Below are positions 26,401 through 37,200 of a stretch of DNA of 64,000 nucleotides, one piece after another. The first letter of the stretch is position 1, and each line of letters opens with the position of its first letter. The position numbers and the translations under genes were made by a program. A model generated the notes under the pieces. It saw only the letters and a list, made by a program, of their open reading frames with translations. It was not told the DNA's origin and made no database searches. This stretch comes from Pseudoxanthomonas yeongjuensis (GTDB lineage: Bacteria > Pseudomonadota > Gammaproteobacteria > Xanthomonadales > Xanthomonadaceae). The stretch lies in assembly GCF_010093345.1 (NCBI RefSeq), contig NZ_PDWT01000001.1, forward strand, positions 186,001 to 250,000. The letters are read 5' to 3'.

Positions 26401-26470
26401 GTAGGAGCGACGTGAGTCGCGATGGAAAAACCATCGCAACGAATCATTCGCGACTCACGCCGCTCCTGCG
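26401..26470. repeat. GTAGGAGCGACGTGAGTCGC-type hairpin
   Basis: Arms GTAGGAGCGACGTGAGTCGCGATGG and the inverted CGCGACTCACGCCGCTCCTGC flank a short A-rich centre. The same subtype occurs at 53.36-53.50 kb. It separates the VWA gene from xseA. Confidence 0.75.
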
Positions 26471-26490
26471 TCGCCTCGTGATCGCCCCGC

Positions 26491-27822
26491 TTATTCGACT
26501 CGCAACTTGAGTTCGCCGTCGCTGAGTCGGGCGCTCACCGGATCTCCCGGTTGCGCCTGGGAAACGGATCGGACCAGCCTCCCTTCGGCGTCGACGATGA
26601 TCGAATAGCCACGGGCCACCGTCGCCAGCGGGCTCACCGCTTCCAGCGAGCGTGCCAATGCGCGCAGTTTCAGGGTGTCGCGCTGCAGCTCGCGCGCGAT
26701 CGCCGCCTGCGGGCGCAGACCCAGCGATTGCAGGCGTTCGCGCAACATGGCCAGCCGGCGTTGCGGCTGGGTGGCGCGGAGCACGGCCGCGGCATGGCGC
26801 AGGCTGGAGCGGCGGCGCTCCAGTTGCTCGCGCCAGGCCGATTCCAGCCGTCGGCGCGCTTCCTGCTGGCGCCGCTGCAACAGTTGCAGCCGCGCCTGCG
26901 GACGCATCGCCTGCAGGCGCAGGACCGCACGATCGGCGCGCTGCATCGACTGGCGCAGCGACTGCAGCTGCAGGGCGGACAGGCGGCGCTGCAGGCCCTG
27001 CAGGCGGGCGTCGAGGGCGTTGCGATCGGGAACCAGCAATTCCGCGGCGGCCGAAGGCGTGGGCGCGCGCAGGTCGGCGGCGAAGTCGGACAGGCTGAAG
27101 TCGGCTTCGTGGCCCACCGCGGAAACGATGGGAACCGGCGACGCGGCGATGGCGCGGGCCAGGCGCTCGTCGTTGAAAGCCCACAGGTCTTCCAGCGAAC
27201 CGCCACCGCGCGTCACCAGCACGATGTCGTAGCGGCCCGAGGCGCCGGCGCGCTGCACCAGCGAGGTGATCTGCGCCGCTGCCGTCGCGCCCTGCACCTG
27301 GGTCGGCAGTATCTCCACTTCCAGCAACGGGAAACGACGCGCCAGCACGCTGAGCACATCGCGCACCGCCGCGCCGCTGGGCGAGGTGATGATCGCCAGA
27401 CGCCGTGGATACAGGGGTAGCGGACGCTTGCGCGCCTCGTCGAACAGGCCTTCGGCCTGCAGCCTGGCTTTCAGTTCCTCGAATGCGCGGCGCAATGCGC
27501 CTTCGCCGGCTTCCTCCAGGTGATCCAGGACCAGCTGGTAATCGCCACGCGCTTCGTACAGGGTCAGGCGCCCACGCCCCAGCACGCGCAGGCCTTCGCG
27601 CGGCACGAACTTCAACCACTGGCTCTTGGGCTTGAACATGGCGCACTTCACCTGCGCGCGCGCGTCCTTCAGGGTGAAGTACAGGTGCCCGGAAGCGGGG
27701 CGGGTGACATTGCCCAGTTCCGCTTCCACCCAGACCAGCGGGAACGCGCTTTCCAGCAGGTCGCGGGCCAGCGTATTGAGCTGGGTGGGGGTGAGGACGT
27801 CGCGGGCGGGGTCTTCGAGCAT
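26491..27822 (-). CDS. xseA: exodeoxyribonuclease VII large subunit
   Basis: 443 residues. N-terminal OB-fold (about 8-105, with [24 protein letters not shown]), the conserved catalytic-region segments [30 protein letters not shown] and [29 protein letters not shown], then a long Arg/Gln-rich coiled coil (about 280-390) and a C-terminal beta segment. It degrades single-stranded DNA with the XseB subunit, which is not in this window. Length is typical. It is divergent from ispG across a palindromic repeat. Confidence 0.96.
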   Translation of the reverse strand: MLEDPARDVLTPTQLNTLARDLLESAFPLVWVEAELGNVTRPASGHLYFTLKDARAQVKCAMFKPKSQWLKFVPREGLRVLGRGRLTLYEARGDYQLVLDHLEEAGEGALRRAFEELKARLQAEGLFDEARKRPLPLYPRRLAIITSPSGAAVRDVLSVLARRFPLLEVEILPTQVQGATAAAQITSLVQRAGASGRYDIVLVTRGGGSLEDLWAFNDERLARAIAASPVPIVSAVGHEADFSLSDFAADLRAPTPSAAAELLVPDRNALDARLQGLQRRLSALQLQSLRQSMQRADRAVLRLQAMRPQARLQLLQRRQQEARRRLESAWREQLERRRSSLRHAAAVLRATQPQRRLAMLRERLQSLGLRPQAAIARELQRDTLKLRALARSLEAVSPLATVARGYSIIVDAEGRLVRSVSQAQPGDPVSARLSDGELKLRVE

Positions 27823-27842
27823 GGCGATACCCTAACCGATCT

Positions 27843-27929
27843 TGTGGGAGGGGCTTCAGCCCCGACGCTTGTCCAGTTGAAGAGCATCGGGGCTGAAGCC
27901 CCTCCCGCAAGAGCAACTCCTCCCACAAG
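27843..27929. repeat. TGTGGGAGGGGCTTCAGCCCC-type inverted repeat
   Basis: Arms TGTGGGAGGGGCTTCAGCCCCGA and TCGGGGCTGAAGCCCCTCCCGCA, with an extra TCCTCCCACA tail at 27920-27929. It occupies the intergenic region between the divergent xseA and ispG genes, so their promoters must overlap or lie within it. Confidence 0.8.
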
Positions 27930-27954
27930 AGCGGCAGGCGCTAAAATGCGGGTC

Positions 27955-29220
27955 ATGAACGACCTGATCACTCCCTGCAAACTCCCGATCGAAGCCGGCG
28001 CCGCACCGCGCCGGATCACCCGCGCCGTCAACGTGGGTGCGGTCACCCTGGGCGGCGGCCATCCGGTGGTGGTGCAGTCGATGACCAATACCGACACCGC
28101 CGACATCGCCGGCACGGTGAAGCAGGTGGCGGAACTGTGGCGCGCGGGCTCGGAACTGGTGCGGGTGACGGTCAACAATCCCGAATCCGCCGCGGCCGTG
28201 CCGCACATCGTCGAGAAGCTGCGGATGATGGGCGTCGAAGTGCCGGTGATCGGCGACTTCCACTACAACGGCCACACGCTGTTGACCAACGAGCCGGCCT
28301 GTGCCGAGGCGCTGGGCAAGTACCGGATCAACCCCGGCAATGTCGGCTTCGGCCGCAAGCGCGACACCCAGTTCGCGCAGTTGATCGAATTCGCGCTGAA
28401 GTACGACAAGCCGGTACGCATCGGCGTCAACTGGGGTTCGCTGGACCAGTCGCTGGCGGCACAGTTGATGGACGAGAATGCAAAGCGCGCCGAGCCCTGG
28501 GAAGCCAGCCTGGTCCTGCGCGAAGCGCTGATCCGCTCGGCGCTGGATTCGGCCGAACGCGCGGTGAAAATAGGCCTGCCGCGCGAGCGCATCGTGCTCA
28601 GCTGCAAGGTCAGCGGCGTGCAGGAACTGATCGCGGTCTATCGCGATCTGGCCCAGCGTTCGGATTTCGCCCTGCATCTGGGTCTGACTGAAGCCGGCAT
28701 CGGCAGCAAGGGCATAGTCGCCTCGTCCGCCGCGCTGGCGGTGCTGCTGCAGGAAGGCATAGGCGACACCATCCGCATTTCGCTGACGCCGGAACCCGGC
28801 CAGTCGCGTACCCAGGAAGTGATCGTCGCCCAGGAACTGCTGCAGACCACCGGCCTGCGCGCGTTCACGCCGATGGTCACCGCGTGTCCCGGCTGCGGGC
28901 GCACCACCTCTGAGTTTTTCCAGGAACTGGCCGGCGTGGTGCAGAACCACGTGCGCGGCAAGATGCCGGAATGGAAAGTCAGCCACCCGGGCGCGGAGAA
29001 CATGACCCTGGCGGTGATGGGCTGCGTGGTCAACGGGCCTGGCGAATCGCGTCACGCCAATATCGGCATCTCGTTGCCGGGCACCGGCGAGGCGCCGACC
29101 GCGCCAGTGTTCATCGACGGCGAAAAGGCGGTGACCCTGCGTGGCGAGAACATCGCCCACGAATTCGTCGCCCTGATCGACGCTTACGTCGACAAGCGCT
29201 ATGCACGAAGCGCTGGGTGA
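27955..29220 (+). CDS. ispG: 4-hydroxy-3-methylbut-2-enyl diphosphate synthase IspG
   Basis: 421 residues. IspG converts 2-C-methyl-erythritol 2,4-cyclodiphosphate to HMBPP in the MEP isoprenoid pathway. The N-terminal TIM barrel contains [11 protein letters not shown] and the C-terminal domain carries the [4Fe-4S] cysteines in ACPGCGR and the GCVVNGPGE motif. The ATG at 27955 is preferred; an ATG 9 bases upstream is also possible. The much longer open frame upstream is an artefact of the repeat region. Its 3' end overlaps the PAP2 gene by 20 bp, so they are coupled. Confidence 0.96.
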   Translation: MNDLITPCKLPIEAGAAPRRITRAVNVGAVTLGGGHPVVVQSMTNTDTADIAGTVKQVAELWRAGSELVRVTVNNPESAAAVPHIVEKLRMMGVEVPVIGDFHYNGHTLLTNEPACAEALGKYRINPGNVGFGRKRDTQFAQLIEFALKYDKPVRIGVNWGSLDQSLAAQLMDENAKRAEPWEASLVLREALIRSALDSAERAVKIGLPRERIVLSCKVSGVQELIAVYRDLAQRSDFALHLGLTEAGIGSKGIVASSAALAVLLQEGIGDTIRISLTPEPGQSRTQEVIVAQELLQTTGLRAFTPMVTACPGCGRTTSEFFQELAGVVQNHVRGKMPEWKVSHPGAENMTLAVMGCVVNGPGESRHANIGISLPGTGEAPTAPVFIDGEKAVTLRGENIAHEFVALIDAYVDKRYARSAG

Positions 29221-29932
29221 AGCGGCCGCGCGCGGCGCGCGAGTCATCGCCTCACTGCTGAAACGCCACGGCGGCTGGATCGCATTGCTGTTCGTCGGCG
29301 TACTGCTGCCGCTGTGGGTTTTCACCGAGCTGGCCGACGAAGTGCATGAACTGGAGCGGTTCGTGTTCGACGATCCGATCCTGTTGCGCGCCCATGCTCA
29401 TGCCGGCCCGGCGCTGGACCGGTTCTTCATAGTCGTCTCCCGGATCGGCTATGAAGGCGTCATTGCGATCGACGTCGTCATCGTCCTGTCTCTGCTCGGC
29501 TTCAAGCGCTGGCGCGAGGCGACGTTCGCCGCGGTCGCTTTCATGGGTTCGGCGCTGCTGAACCTCGGCAGCAAGCAGTTGTTCCAGCGCGACCGGCCTT
29601 CGCTGTGGGAATCGGTCTCGCCGGAAACCACATTCAGTTTCCCCAGCGGACATGCGATGGGGTCGATGACCCTGGCGATGGTGGTGATCCTGTTGGCCTG
29701 GCCGACCCGCTGGCGCTGGCCGGTGCTGCCGATGGCCGTGGTCTTCGTGTTGCTGGTGGGGTTTTCGCGGATCTACCTGGGCGTGCATTACCCTTCCGAC
29801 ATACTGGGCGGGTGGGTTGCGGCGATGGCATGGGTGGCGGGTGCACACTTGCTGCTCTTCCGCGGTTCCCTGCGGCCCTGGAAGCGGGCATCAACGGCTG
29901 TCCAGCAGTCCGGGAATTGCGATGCCTTGTAG
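29201..29932 (+). CDS. PAP2-family membrane phosphatase
   Basis: 243 residues with five to six hydrophobic helices. The three phosphatase motifs are present: KQLFQRDRP (KX6RP-like), FPSGHAMG (PSGH), and [16 protein letters not shown] (SRX5HX3D). It probably dephosphorylates a lipid phosphate such as undecaprenyl-diphosphate or phosphatidylglycerophosphate at the periplasmic face. Being coupled to ispG (20-bp overlap) makes an isoprenoid diphosphate substrate attractive, though unproven. The TAG stop codon is part of the GTAG end of a repeat. Confidence 0.88.
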   Translation: MHEALGEAAARGARVIASLLKRHGGWIALLFVGVLLPLWVFTELADEVHELERFVFDDPILLRAHAHAGPALDRFFIVVSRIGYEGVIAIDVVIVLSLLGFKRWREATFAAVAFMGSALLNLGSKQLFQRDRPSLWESVSPETTFSFPSGHAMGSMTLAMVVILLAWPTRWRWPVLPMAVVFVLLVGFSRIYLGVHYPSDILGGWVAAMAWVAGAHLLLFRGSLRPWKRASTAVQQSGNCDAL

Positions 29933-30035
29933 ATCCGAGCTTGCCCGGGTGCTCTTGATCTTCGCGAAAAACATCCGAGCAGGCCCGGATCTGTAAAGCG
30001 GGTAACGGAATCCGGGCAAGCCCGGATCCACGTAC
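29929..30035. repeat. GTAGATCCGAGCTTGCCCGG-type repeat cluster
   Basis: Starts at the GTAG that provides the stop of the PAP2 gene. Contains several GATCCGAGC / GCCCGGATC arms (about 29929-30035) of the subtype also found nested at 10.74 kb. Confidence 0.7.
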
Positions 30036-30065
30036 CGGATGAAGTCCATTGGGGGCAAAGCGGCA

Positions 30066-30962
30066 TCAGTCCTGGATGCACACCTGGTTGCGACCCTGGC
30101 TCTTGGCGCGATAGAGCGCGGCATCGGCCGCAGCCATCATCCGGCTGCAGGTGTCGCGTTCGGCGTTCATCGCTGCAACGCCGATGCTTATGGTGATGGT
30201 CTGGGCTTCGTTGCCCGGCCTGAATTCGGCCCCGGCGATGGCCTGGCGCAGGCGTTCGGCGAAACCATAGGCTGCGTCGATGTCGCATTCGGGCAAAAGC
30301 ACGGCGAATTCCTCGCCGCCGATGCGCGCGGCGAAATCGTCGCTGCGTACGTGCCGGCGCAGCACGCCGGCGATCTGGCGCAGCACGTTGTCGCCGGAGA
30401 TGTGGCCGTAGCGGTCGTTGACCGGCTTGAACAGGTCCACATCGATGATGCACATGGTCAGCACGCGTCGATGGCGCATGGCGCGCGCGATCTCCTTGTC
30501 CGCCATCTCGATGAAATGGCGGCGGTTGTGCAGGTCGGTCAGCGAGTCGTGGGTGGCGAGCTGGTAGATCTCCTCGTGGTAGCGCGCCTCCACGCTGCAG
30601 TGGCTGATGAACTTGAGGATGCTCTCGCCCAGGGTGATGTGGTCGCCATCGACCAGCACGGCCTCCTCGATCGCCTGGTCGTTGACCTGGGTGGGATTGG
30701 TGGCCTGCAGGTCGCGGATCCGGTATTCGTCGCCGTCGCGCCAGACCTGGCAGTGCTGCCGCGATACGCTCCTGTGCGGGATGTGCAGGTCGGCTTCCTG
30801 CGAACGTCCCACCACCACCGCGCGCTCGTCCACGTCCGCGCGCCGGCCAAGTCCTTCGCCATGGATCACCACCACGCAGGCCGAACGCGGCCCGGCGCGA
30901 TGCGGCCCGGCGCTGAGCATCGTGCGTTGCGTGGTGGCGGGGTTTTCGTCTTTGGGGGCCAT
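30066..30962 (-). CDS. FHA-GGDEF diguanylate cyclase
   Basis: 298 residues from ATG 30962 (an ATG at 31001 is in frame). The N-terminal FHA domain (about 35-115) has the phosphothreonine-binding pattern VVVGRSQEADLHI...SVSRQHC. The C-terminal GGDEF domain (about 130-295) has a GGEEF active site and the RxxD allosteric site (RSDD) just before it. It should make c-di-GMP and bind a phosphothreonine partner. The divergent neighbour 97 bp away is a Ser/Thr kinase, an obvious candidate for creating the phosphothreonine it reads. Confidence 0.9.
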   Translation of the reverse strand: MAPKDENPATTQRTMLSAGPHRAGPRSACVVVIHGEGLGRRADVDERAVVVGRSQEADLHIPHRSVSRQHCQVWRDGDEYRIRDLQATNPTQVNDQAIEEAVLVDGDHITLGESILKFISHCSVEARYHEEIYQLATHDSLTDLHNRRHFIEMADKEIARAMRHRRVLTMCIIDVDLFKPVNDRYGHISGDNVLRQIAGVLRRHVRSDDFAARIGGEEFAVLLPECDIDAAYGFAERLRQAIAGAEFRPGNEAQTITISIGVAAMNAERDTCSRMMAAADAALYRAKSQGRNQVCIQD

Positions 30963-31059
30963 GCGCGATGCGCCGGAATGAGCGCGTGAAGTGTAGCCCA
31001 TGGCCGCTTCGGCACCGGCGCATCCGCTAAGATGGATCCGCTATCGACAGGGGGATGGC

Positions 31060-33795
31060 ATGAACCCGCATGACCCGCCGGACGATCCGGACCCGACTGA
31101 GATCCTGCCGGCACGCGTGCCGCAGGCCGCCGCGCAGGCGGGCGAAACGCTGGCTGCCGGCACGCGCGTGGGCCGCTACCGCATCGAATCGCTGCTTGGC
31201 CGCGGCGGCATGGGCGAGGTCTATCGCGCCGAGCAACTCGAACCGGTACGGCGCACGGTTGCGTTGAAACTGCTGCTGCGGCAGCGCCTGGATGCCCGGC
31301 ACCTGGCCTATTTCGAAGTGGAGCGGCAGATGCTGGCGCAGATGCGCCACCCGGGCATCGCCCAGGTCTACGACGCGGGCGCCACCGCGGAAGGCCACCC
31401 GTACTTCGCCATGGAGTTCATCGACGGCACTCCGATCAACCGTTATTGCGGAGAGCGCGCGCTGCCGCTGCGCCAGCGCATCGGGTTGTTCATCCATGTC
31501 TGCCAGGGCGTGCAGCACGCGCACCAGAAGGGCGTCATCCATCGCGACCTGAAGCCGGGCAACCTGCTGGTCGACGAGGTGGATGGAAAACCGGCTCCCA
31601 AGATCATCGATTTCGGCATCGCCACGGCGGCCTCGCTGGCGTCGGGCAATGAAGCCGGCGAACGCGCCGGCACGCCCGACTACATGAGCCCGGAACAGGC
31701 CGGTGCCGATCCGGATGTCGCGGGCGCGGTCGATACGCGCAGCGATGTGTATTCGCTGGGTGTGGTCCTGTACGAACTGCTGGCGGGCAGCCGCCCTTCG
31801 GCCACGCATGAAACCATTGCCGGCACCGCCGACACGACGGTGCGCCGTCCCTCCGAGCAACTGGCCACGCTTCCGCCGGGGCAGGCGCAACAGGTCGCGC
31901 AGGCCCAGGGCGTGAGCCTGTCTGGCATGCGCCGGATGCTGCGTGGCGAGCTGGACTGGGTGGTGCTGAAAGCCATGAACCACGACCGCGGCGGGCGTTA
32001 TGCCTCCGCCGCGGAAATGGGCGAGGACCTGCAGCGTTTCCTCGATGGCCGTCCGCTGCTGGCGGTGCCGGCCAGCCGCGGTTACGTGTGGGGCAAGTTC
32101 GCCCGCCGCCATCGTGGCGCATTGGCGGCGGCGAGTCTGGTGGCCTGCGCCCTGGTCGGCGGGCTGGCGCTGTCGCTGTACGGCTTGCAGCAGGCGCGCG
32201 AACAACGCGCGGTCGCCGAACAACGCAGCATCGAGTTGGGCAAGGTCTCCGCTTTCCAGCAATCGATGCTGGAAGACATTGATATCGAAGCCATGGGCCT
32301 GGGCATGGCCAACGACCTGCGCGGACAGGTCGCGCAGGCCGATCCCGCCGACACCGCGGCGTTGGAGCAAGCACTGGGCCATGCCAGCACCAGCGACCTG
32401 GCCCGCGGACTGATCGAGCGCAACATCCTGGCCGGCGCCGAACAGGCCATCGCCCGCGATTTCGCCGGCGAACCCGCGCTGGCCGCGGACCTGCGCGAAT
32501 CGGTGGCGCGGGTGCGCAACGCCCTGGGCCTGTATGCGGAAGCGGCGGAAGGTTTCCGCCAGGTCGCCGATTACCGCGCCGGCGTAGCCGGGCCGATGGC
32601 GGCAACCACCCTGGAAGCGAGGCGCGAACAGGCCAATGCACTGCTCAACGCGGCCCGGCCCAAGGATGCGATCGCGGTGCTCGACAAGGCGATGGCCGCT
32701 GCCCCCGCACTGCTGCCGGGCGACCGCATCCACCTCGGCATGGAGCTGGTGCAGAGCGACGCCATCGCCGCGTTGGGCGACCGGCCGCGCGCGTTGCGCA
32801 TGCAGCGGGAAATCCATGCGCGCGCGCTTGCCGCCTATGGCGAACGCGACCAGCTGACCATGCAGGCCGCGACCAGCCTGGCCGTGACCCTGGCGCGTTC
32901 CGGCGAGATCAAGGCCGGGCGCGCGCTCATGGAAAAACAGGTGCCGTTGAGCACGGCGGTGTTCGGCGCCGACAGCAAGGACACCCTGTTCGCCATCGGC
33001 AGCCTGGCCAGCATGCGCGCGATGGATGGCGACTTCGGGAGTGCCGCCGAGCTGCAGCGCGGACTGGTGGCCACGCAGATCCGCCGGCTGGGCAGCGAGC
33101 ATCCGGCCACCCTCGCTGCACGCGGCAACCTGGTCAACATGCTGATGGATTCGGGACAGGCCAAGGAAGCCTTGCCGGAGGGGCTGGCCGTCGTCGAGGC
33201 GCGCACCCGCGTGCTCGGCCCGGACAATCCGCAGACCCTGCGGGGGATGCTGAACCTGTCGACGCTTTACGCGCGGCTGGAGGACTTCAAGTCCGCGCTG
33301 GCATTGCAGCAGAAGGTCATCGATGCGCGCATCCGCGTACTCGGCCCAAGGCATCCGGACACGCTCTTCATCATGATCAATCACGCCGGGTCGCTGCAGC
33401 AGGCCGGCCAGCCCGCGGCGGCGTTGAAGGAATTGCAGCGCGTGCTGCCGCTGGCGCGCGAGGTGCTGGAACCCGCCCATCCGCAACTGCAGGAGGCGCT
33501 GAAGATCGTGGCGCATGCGTCGGAAGACAGGGGCGATTCCGCCAACGAGATCGGTGCCTATCGCGAACTGCTGGAAATGCGGCGCGCGAAGCTGGGCGAG
33601 GACGATGCCAAGACCATCGAAGCGGCGTGGCAGCTGGGCGAGGCGCTCGACTACTACGGCAAGCGCGAGGAAGGCGCCGCATTGCGCAAGCGTTACGTCA
33701 CGCCGCTGCTGGAAGCGAGTGCCGAAAAGCTCGATCCGGCGAAGTCCAGGCTGGCGGAACACATCCGCCAGTCGGACAAGGAAAACGCGTCCTGA
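31060..33795 (+). CDS. membrane Ser/Thr protein kinase with TPR region
   Basis: 911 residues. N-terminal PknB-type kinase (about 40-330) with the glycine loop GRGGMGEVY (47-55), Lys70, HRDLKPGN (about 161-168), DFG (about 185) and GTPDYMSPEQ. A single transmembrane helix follows (about 355-377), then a large C-terminal region (about 430-890) of tetratricopeptide repeats. Cytosolic kinase with an extracytoplasmic TPR sensor is the likely topology. All catalytic residues are intact. GGGGA precedes the ATG at 31060. The divergent FHA-GGDEF protein is a likely partner. Confidence 0.92.
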   Translation: MNPHDPPDDPDPTEILPARVPQAAAQAGETLAAGTRVGRYRIESLLGRGGMGEVYRAEQLEPVRRTVALKLLLRQRLDARHLAYFEVERQMLAQMRHPGIAQVYDAGATAEGHPYFAMEFIDGTPINRYCGERALPLRQRIGLFIHVCQGVQHAHQKGVIHRDLKPGNLLVDEVDGKPAPKIIDFGIATAASLASGNEAGERAGTPDYMSPEQAGADPDVAGAVDTRSDVYSLGVVLYELLAGSRPSATHETIAGTADTTVRRPSEQLATLPPGQAQQVAQAQGVSLSGMRRMLRGELDWVVLKAMNHDRGGRYASAAEMGEDLQRFLDGRPLLAVPASRGYVWGKFARRHRGALAAASLVACALVGGLALSLYGLQQAREQRAVAEQRSIELGKVSAFQQSMLEDIDIEAMGLGMANDLRGQVAQADPADTAALEQALGHASTSDLARGLIERNILAGAEQAIARDFAGEPALAADLRESVARVRNALGLYAEAAEGFRQVADYRAGVAGPMAATTLEARREQANALLNAARPKDAIAVLDKAMAAAPALLPGDRIHLGMELVQSDAIAALGDRPRALRMQREIHARALAAYGERDQLTMQAATSLAVTLARSGEIKAGRALMEKQVPLSTAVFGADSKDTLFAIGSLASMRAMDGDFGSAAELQRGLVATQIRRLGSEHPATLAARGNLVNMLMDSGQAKEALPEGLAVVEARTRVLGPDNPQTLRGMLNLSTLYARLEDFKSALALQQKVIDARIRVLGPRHPDTLFIMINHAGSLQQAGQPAAALKELQRVLPLAREVLEPAHPQLQEALKIVAHASEDRGDSANEIGAYRELLEMRRAKLGEDDAKTIEAAWQLGEALDYYGKREEGAALRKRYVTPLLEASAEKLDPAKSRLAEHIRQSDKENAS

Positions 33796-33855
33796 TTTTC
33801 TCTTTCGCGATCAGCGCACCGCCACCGTGGTCGCCTGTTCGCGATCGGGTATGTA
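33796..33855 (-). pseudogene. relic of the 3' end of the 87-aa gene found at 39.4 kb
   Basis: Read on the minus strand, about 43 bases match the final codons and stop of the gene at 39378-39641 (encoding IANKATTVVVR and stop) with a one-base deletion and a few substitutions. The sequence just beyond the stop is also similar. Only the 3' end is present, lying right after the stop of the kinase gene. With the intact copy it forms an imperfect direct repeat flanking the subtilase/adhesin region. Confidence 0.7.
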
Positions 33856-34200
33856 AACAGGGGTAGTCCAGAGCGCATTTCTGTTTTCGCTTTTCTAAGG
33901 GGGCGCCTAGAGAATTAGTACTCTGATCCCTGTTTATCGGTGCATCGTCCCGCAATAGGGCTGGCGCTCGTTCGATGTGGCTCGCGAAAAATGTGTTGCG
34001 GCTCACAAAGATGAGGTATCGTTCAGCTAGGCGCTGGGGAGCGCTGCGGGCAAAGGCCCGCATTTTTTTTGCGGGCCCCGGACGGAGTGTCGTCGGCGCC
34101 GGGCCCGCAAGGAATCCCGAATCGGGCGTTCAAAGTGCAGTGCATCTGTGTGCGCCATGGGGTTGGCGCACACCTCCAGATCGAAAACCAAGGGGAAAAC
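33853..34200 (+). other. leader region of the subtilase gene
   Basis: Non-coding, relatively AT-rich for this genome. It holds a separated inverted repeat TAAACAGGG (about 33854) and CCCTGTTTA (about 33927), and a hairpin GGCCCGC-ATTTTTTTT-GCGGGCC at 34055-34077 whose loop is a run of eight T residues. No confident promoter could be chosen. Confidence 0.5.
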
Positions 34201-37200
34201 ATGTCTAGGACGTGGTTGATCAGGAACAAGTGGATAGGCCTGGCATTCGCAGGCGTCGCCGTGCTGGCCGCCGCCGCCGCGAGTGTGGTGGCTGTGCGCA
34301 GTGCGATGAATCCGAATGGAGCGCATAGCGCCACAAGCGTGCCGGCGGCCGCTGCGGGCAAGGCTCCAGCATCCGCCAGTGACAATGCGGTGCGGCACAA
34401 CAACAAGTACATCATCGTATACCGGGAGGCTCCGCTGGCCAGCTACAAGGGCGAGATCAGGAACCTGCCCGCGCCGGACCGGATGAAATCGCGTTCCGGG
34501 CGCGTGTCGGTCAATGGCGCTCGTTCGCGCGATTACGTGCGTTACCTGCAAGGCAGGCAAATAGCGCATGAATCGAAGATCCGCAACCTGATTGGCCGCC
34601 CGCTGCAGGTCGACCGCCGCCTGCAGCACGCGCTCAACGCAGCCATCGCATCGATGAGCGAGACCGAAGCGCAACGCGTGCGCAAGCTGCCGGAAGTCGC
34701 ATTCGTCGAGGAGTACCGCGAATACCAGATGGACACCGACACCGGTCCGACGCTGATTGGCGCGCCGGCCCTCTGGAATGCCACCCCCACCCGTTACCGC
34801 GGCGAGGGAGTGGTCTTCGGCATCCTCGATTCCGGTATCAATTTCGGCAGCCCTTCGTTCGCGGCTCAGGACGAGAGTGGCTACCAGCATGTCAATCCGC
34901 TGGGCGACGGCAACTACCTGGGCACTTGCGCCAGCGGCGGCGTGGATGCGGGTCGTTGCAACGCCAAGCTCATCGGTGGCTATGATTTCGTCTGCACCGC
35001 CCGTGCCAACACCTGCGGCCAGGCCGGCATACGCGAGGAGCCGGGTTTCGGCGATACCAATGGCCACGGTAGCCATACGGCGTCCACCGCCGCAGGCAAT
35101 GCGCGGACTGCCCAGTACAAGAGCGCCCCCGTGCACCTCTCCGGGGTCGCGCCGCGCGCCAACATCATTGCCTATGACATCTGCTATACCAACACCATCA
35201 CCGGCCAGGGCCTGTGCCCCAACGTCTCCGCGGTTGACGCCATCGACCAGGCCATCGCCGATGGCATCGTCGACGTCATCAACTACTCGGTCGGCGGCGG
35301 TGCCCAGCCATGGAGCGAGGCGGTTTCGCTGGCGTTCCTGAATGCCACCGATGCCGGCATCTACATCGCGACCTCCGCCGGCAACTCCGGTCCGGCCGCC
35401 AGCACGGCCGGCCATCTGGAGCCGTGGACGGCGTCCACCGCTGCTGCAACACACGGGCGCGGCGAGTTCGGCATCCTGATGCAGGTCACCGGTCCGGGTA
35501 CCGTCCCGGCCGCGCTGCGGGCAATCGAGATCAACGTGGGTGCGGATAGCGTAAGCCTCACCTCGTCGCTCCCCGGCACCACCGCGTTGCGCGTCAGCGC
35601 CGGCATCAACAGTGTCAACGACGGATGCGATGCGTACCCGGCGGGAACCTTCCAGAATGCAGTTGCCCTGATCCGTCGCGGCACCTGCTCGTTTTCGATC
35701 AAGGTCAACAACGCGGCCGCGGCGGGTGCCATTGCCACCCTCATTGCCAACAACACGACCGGCGTCATTGCGCCGACGGTAACGGGCACCACCATTCCCA
35801 GCTTCGGCATGACCCAGGCCGACGGCGATGCCGTGCGCGACTTCGCAGCCGCGAATGCCAATACCACGCTTGCGATCGGTTATCCGGCGGTGGCGCTGCC
35901 AAACACGCCGGATGTATTGGGCGACTTCAGTTCGCGTGGTCCGGCGGGCACGTTCGATCTGGTCAAGCCTGACCTGACCGCGCCCGGTGTCGGCGTGCTG
36001 GGAGTCGTGTCCGGCACTGCCGTCACCGGTTCCGAAAACGCACTGGAGCTCTACAACGGCACCTCGATGGCGTCCCCGCACCAAGCAGGCGCGGCCGGCC
36101 TGTTGCGCCAGGCGAAGCCGGCCTGGACCGTGCAGGAGATCAAGTCCGCATTGATGATGACCGCCAAGCAGGAGGTCTTCAAGGAAAATTCGGTCACTCC
36201 GGCGAATGCGTTCGACATGGGCGCAGGCCGCGTCCAGGTCGACCAGGCGCTGCGTGCGGGCCTGGTCATGAACGAGACCACCGCCAATTTCCTTGCGGCG
36301 AACCCGGCAACCGGTGGCGATGTGTCCTCGCTGAACCTCCCCAGCCTGGGCAAGGCCAGTTGCGCTGACAGTTGCACATTCACCCGCGTGTTCCGCAACG
36401 TGCTGACCACCCGCCAATCGTGGACGGTGAAAGTGCAGGGCATGACCGCCCTGGTGTCGCCATCGCTGATCAGCCTCAACCCGGGCGAAACCAAGTCGGT
36501 CAAAGTGACCATCAGCACCGGATCCCTGCCCAGGGCAACGTGGAACTTCGGCAAGCTGGTGATTACGCCGCAGGGCGGCAATACCACCCAGCCGATCCTG
36601 CGCCTGCCGATCGCGGTACGCGTGCCGCCGGCGGTCATCGCGGTGAACCCGGCCAGCATCGCACTCAGTCTGCCGGCCGGCGGTAGCGGCTCGGTCTCCT
36701 TCACCGTCGGCAATACCGGTGGTTCGCGCCTGGACTATCAGGTCGACAACACGGGATCGGGCATGCGCACGCTGGTGGATGCACCGAGGGGCGCGGTCAG
36801 CAGCGGCTTCCGCAGCACCCGATATGCCGATCCCGCCACTGCCGGTAATCCGGGCCAGTATTCCGCCGATGACTTCACCATGACCGAGTCGGGTGCAGTG
36901 AGTCGTCTGTTCACCGAAGGCTTCGTTTCCAGCGGCCAGCCGTTGGCAACGACAACGTTCGGCCTGACCTGGTCCATCTATCGCGACGTGGCTGGGAATC
37001 CGGAAGGCAATCCGCAGACCTCGCCGGGCGTGGCGGTCTGGAGTTACAGCGCATCGCCGACCTCCGCCGGCGTGATCGTCGAGGGCGCCAACATCACCCT
37101 CAACCTGGCCGCGGCCGGACAGAATGTGAATCTGGCCCCGGGCCGCTACTGGTTGATCGTGCATTCGCACAGCAGCTTCGCCAATCGCTGGGTGTGGTTC

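Noticed and set aside
27520-27954. Upstream extension of the ispG frame
   Set aside because: The extra 145 residues run through xseA antisense sequence and the palindromic repeat; homology to IspG begins at 27955.
33796-33900. Part of a prophage or IS end
   Set aside because: No transposase, integrase or terminal repeat typical of an insertion sequence; the similarity is to a chromosomal gene end instead.
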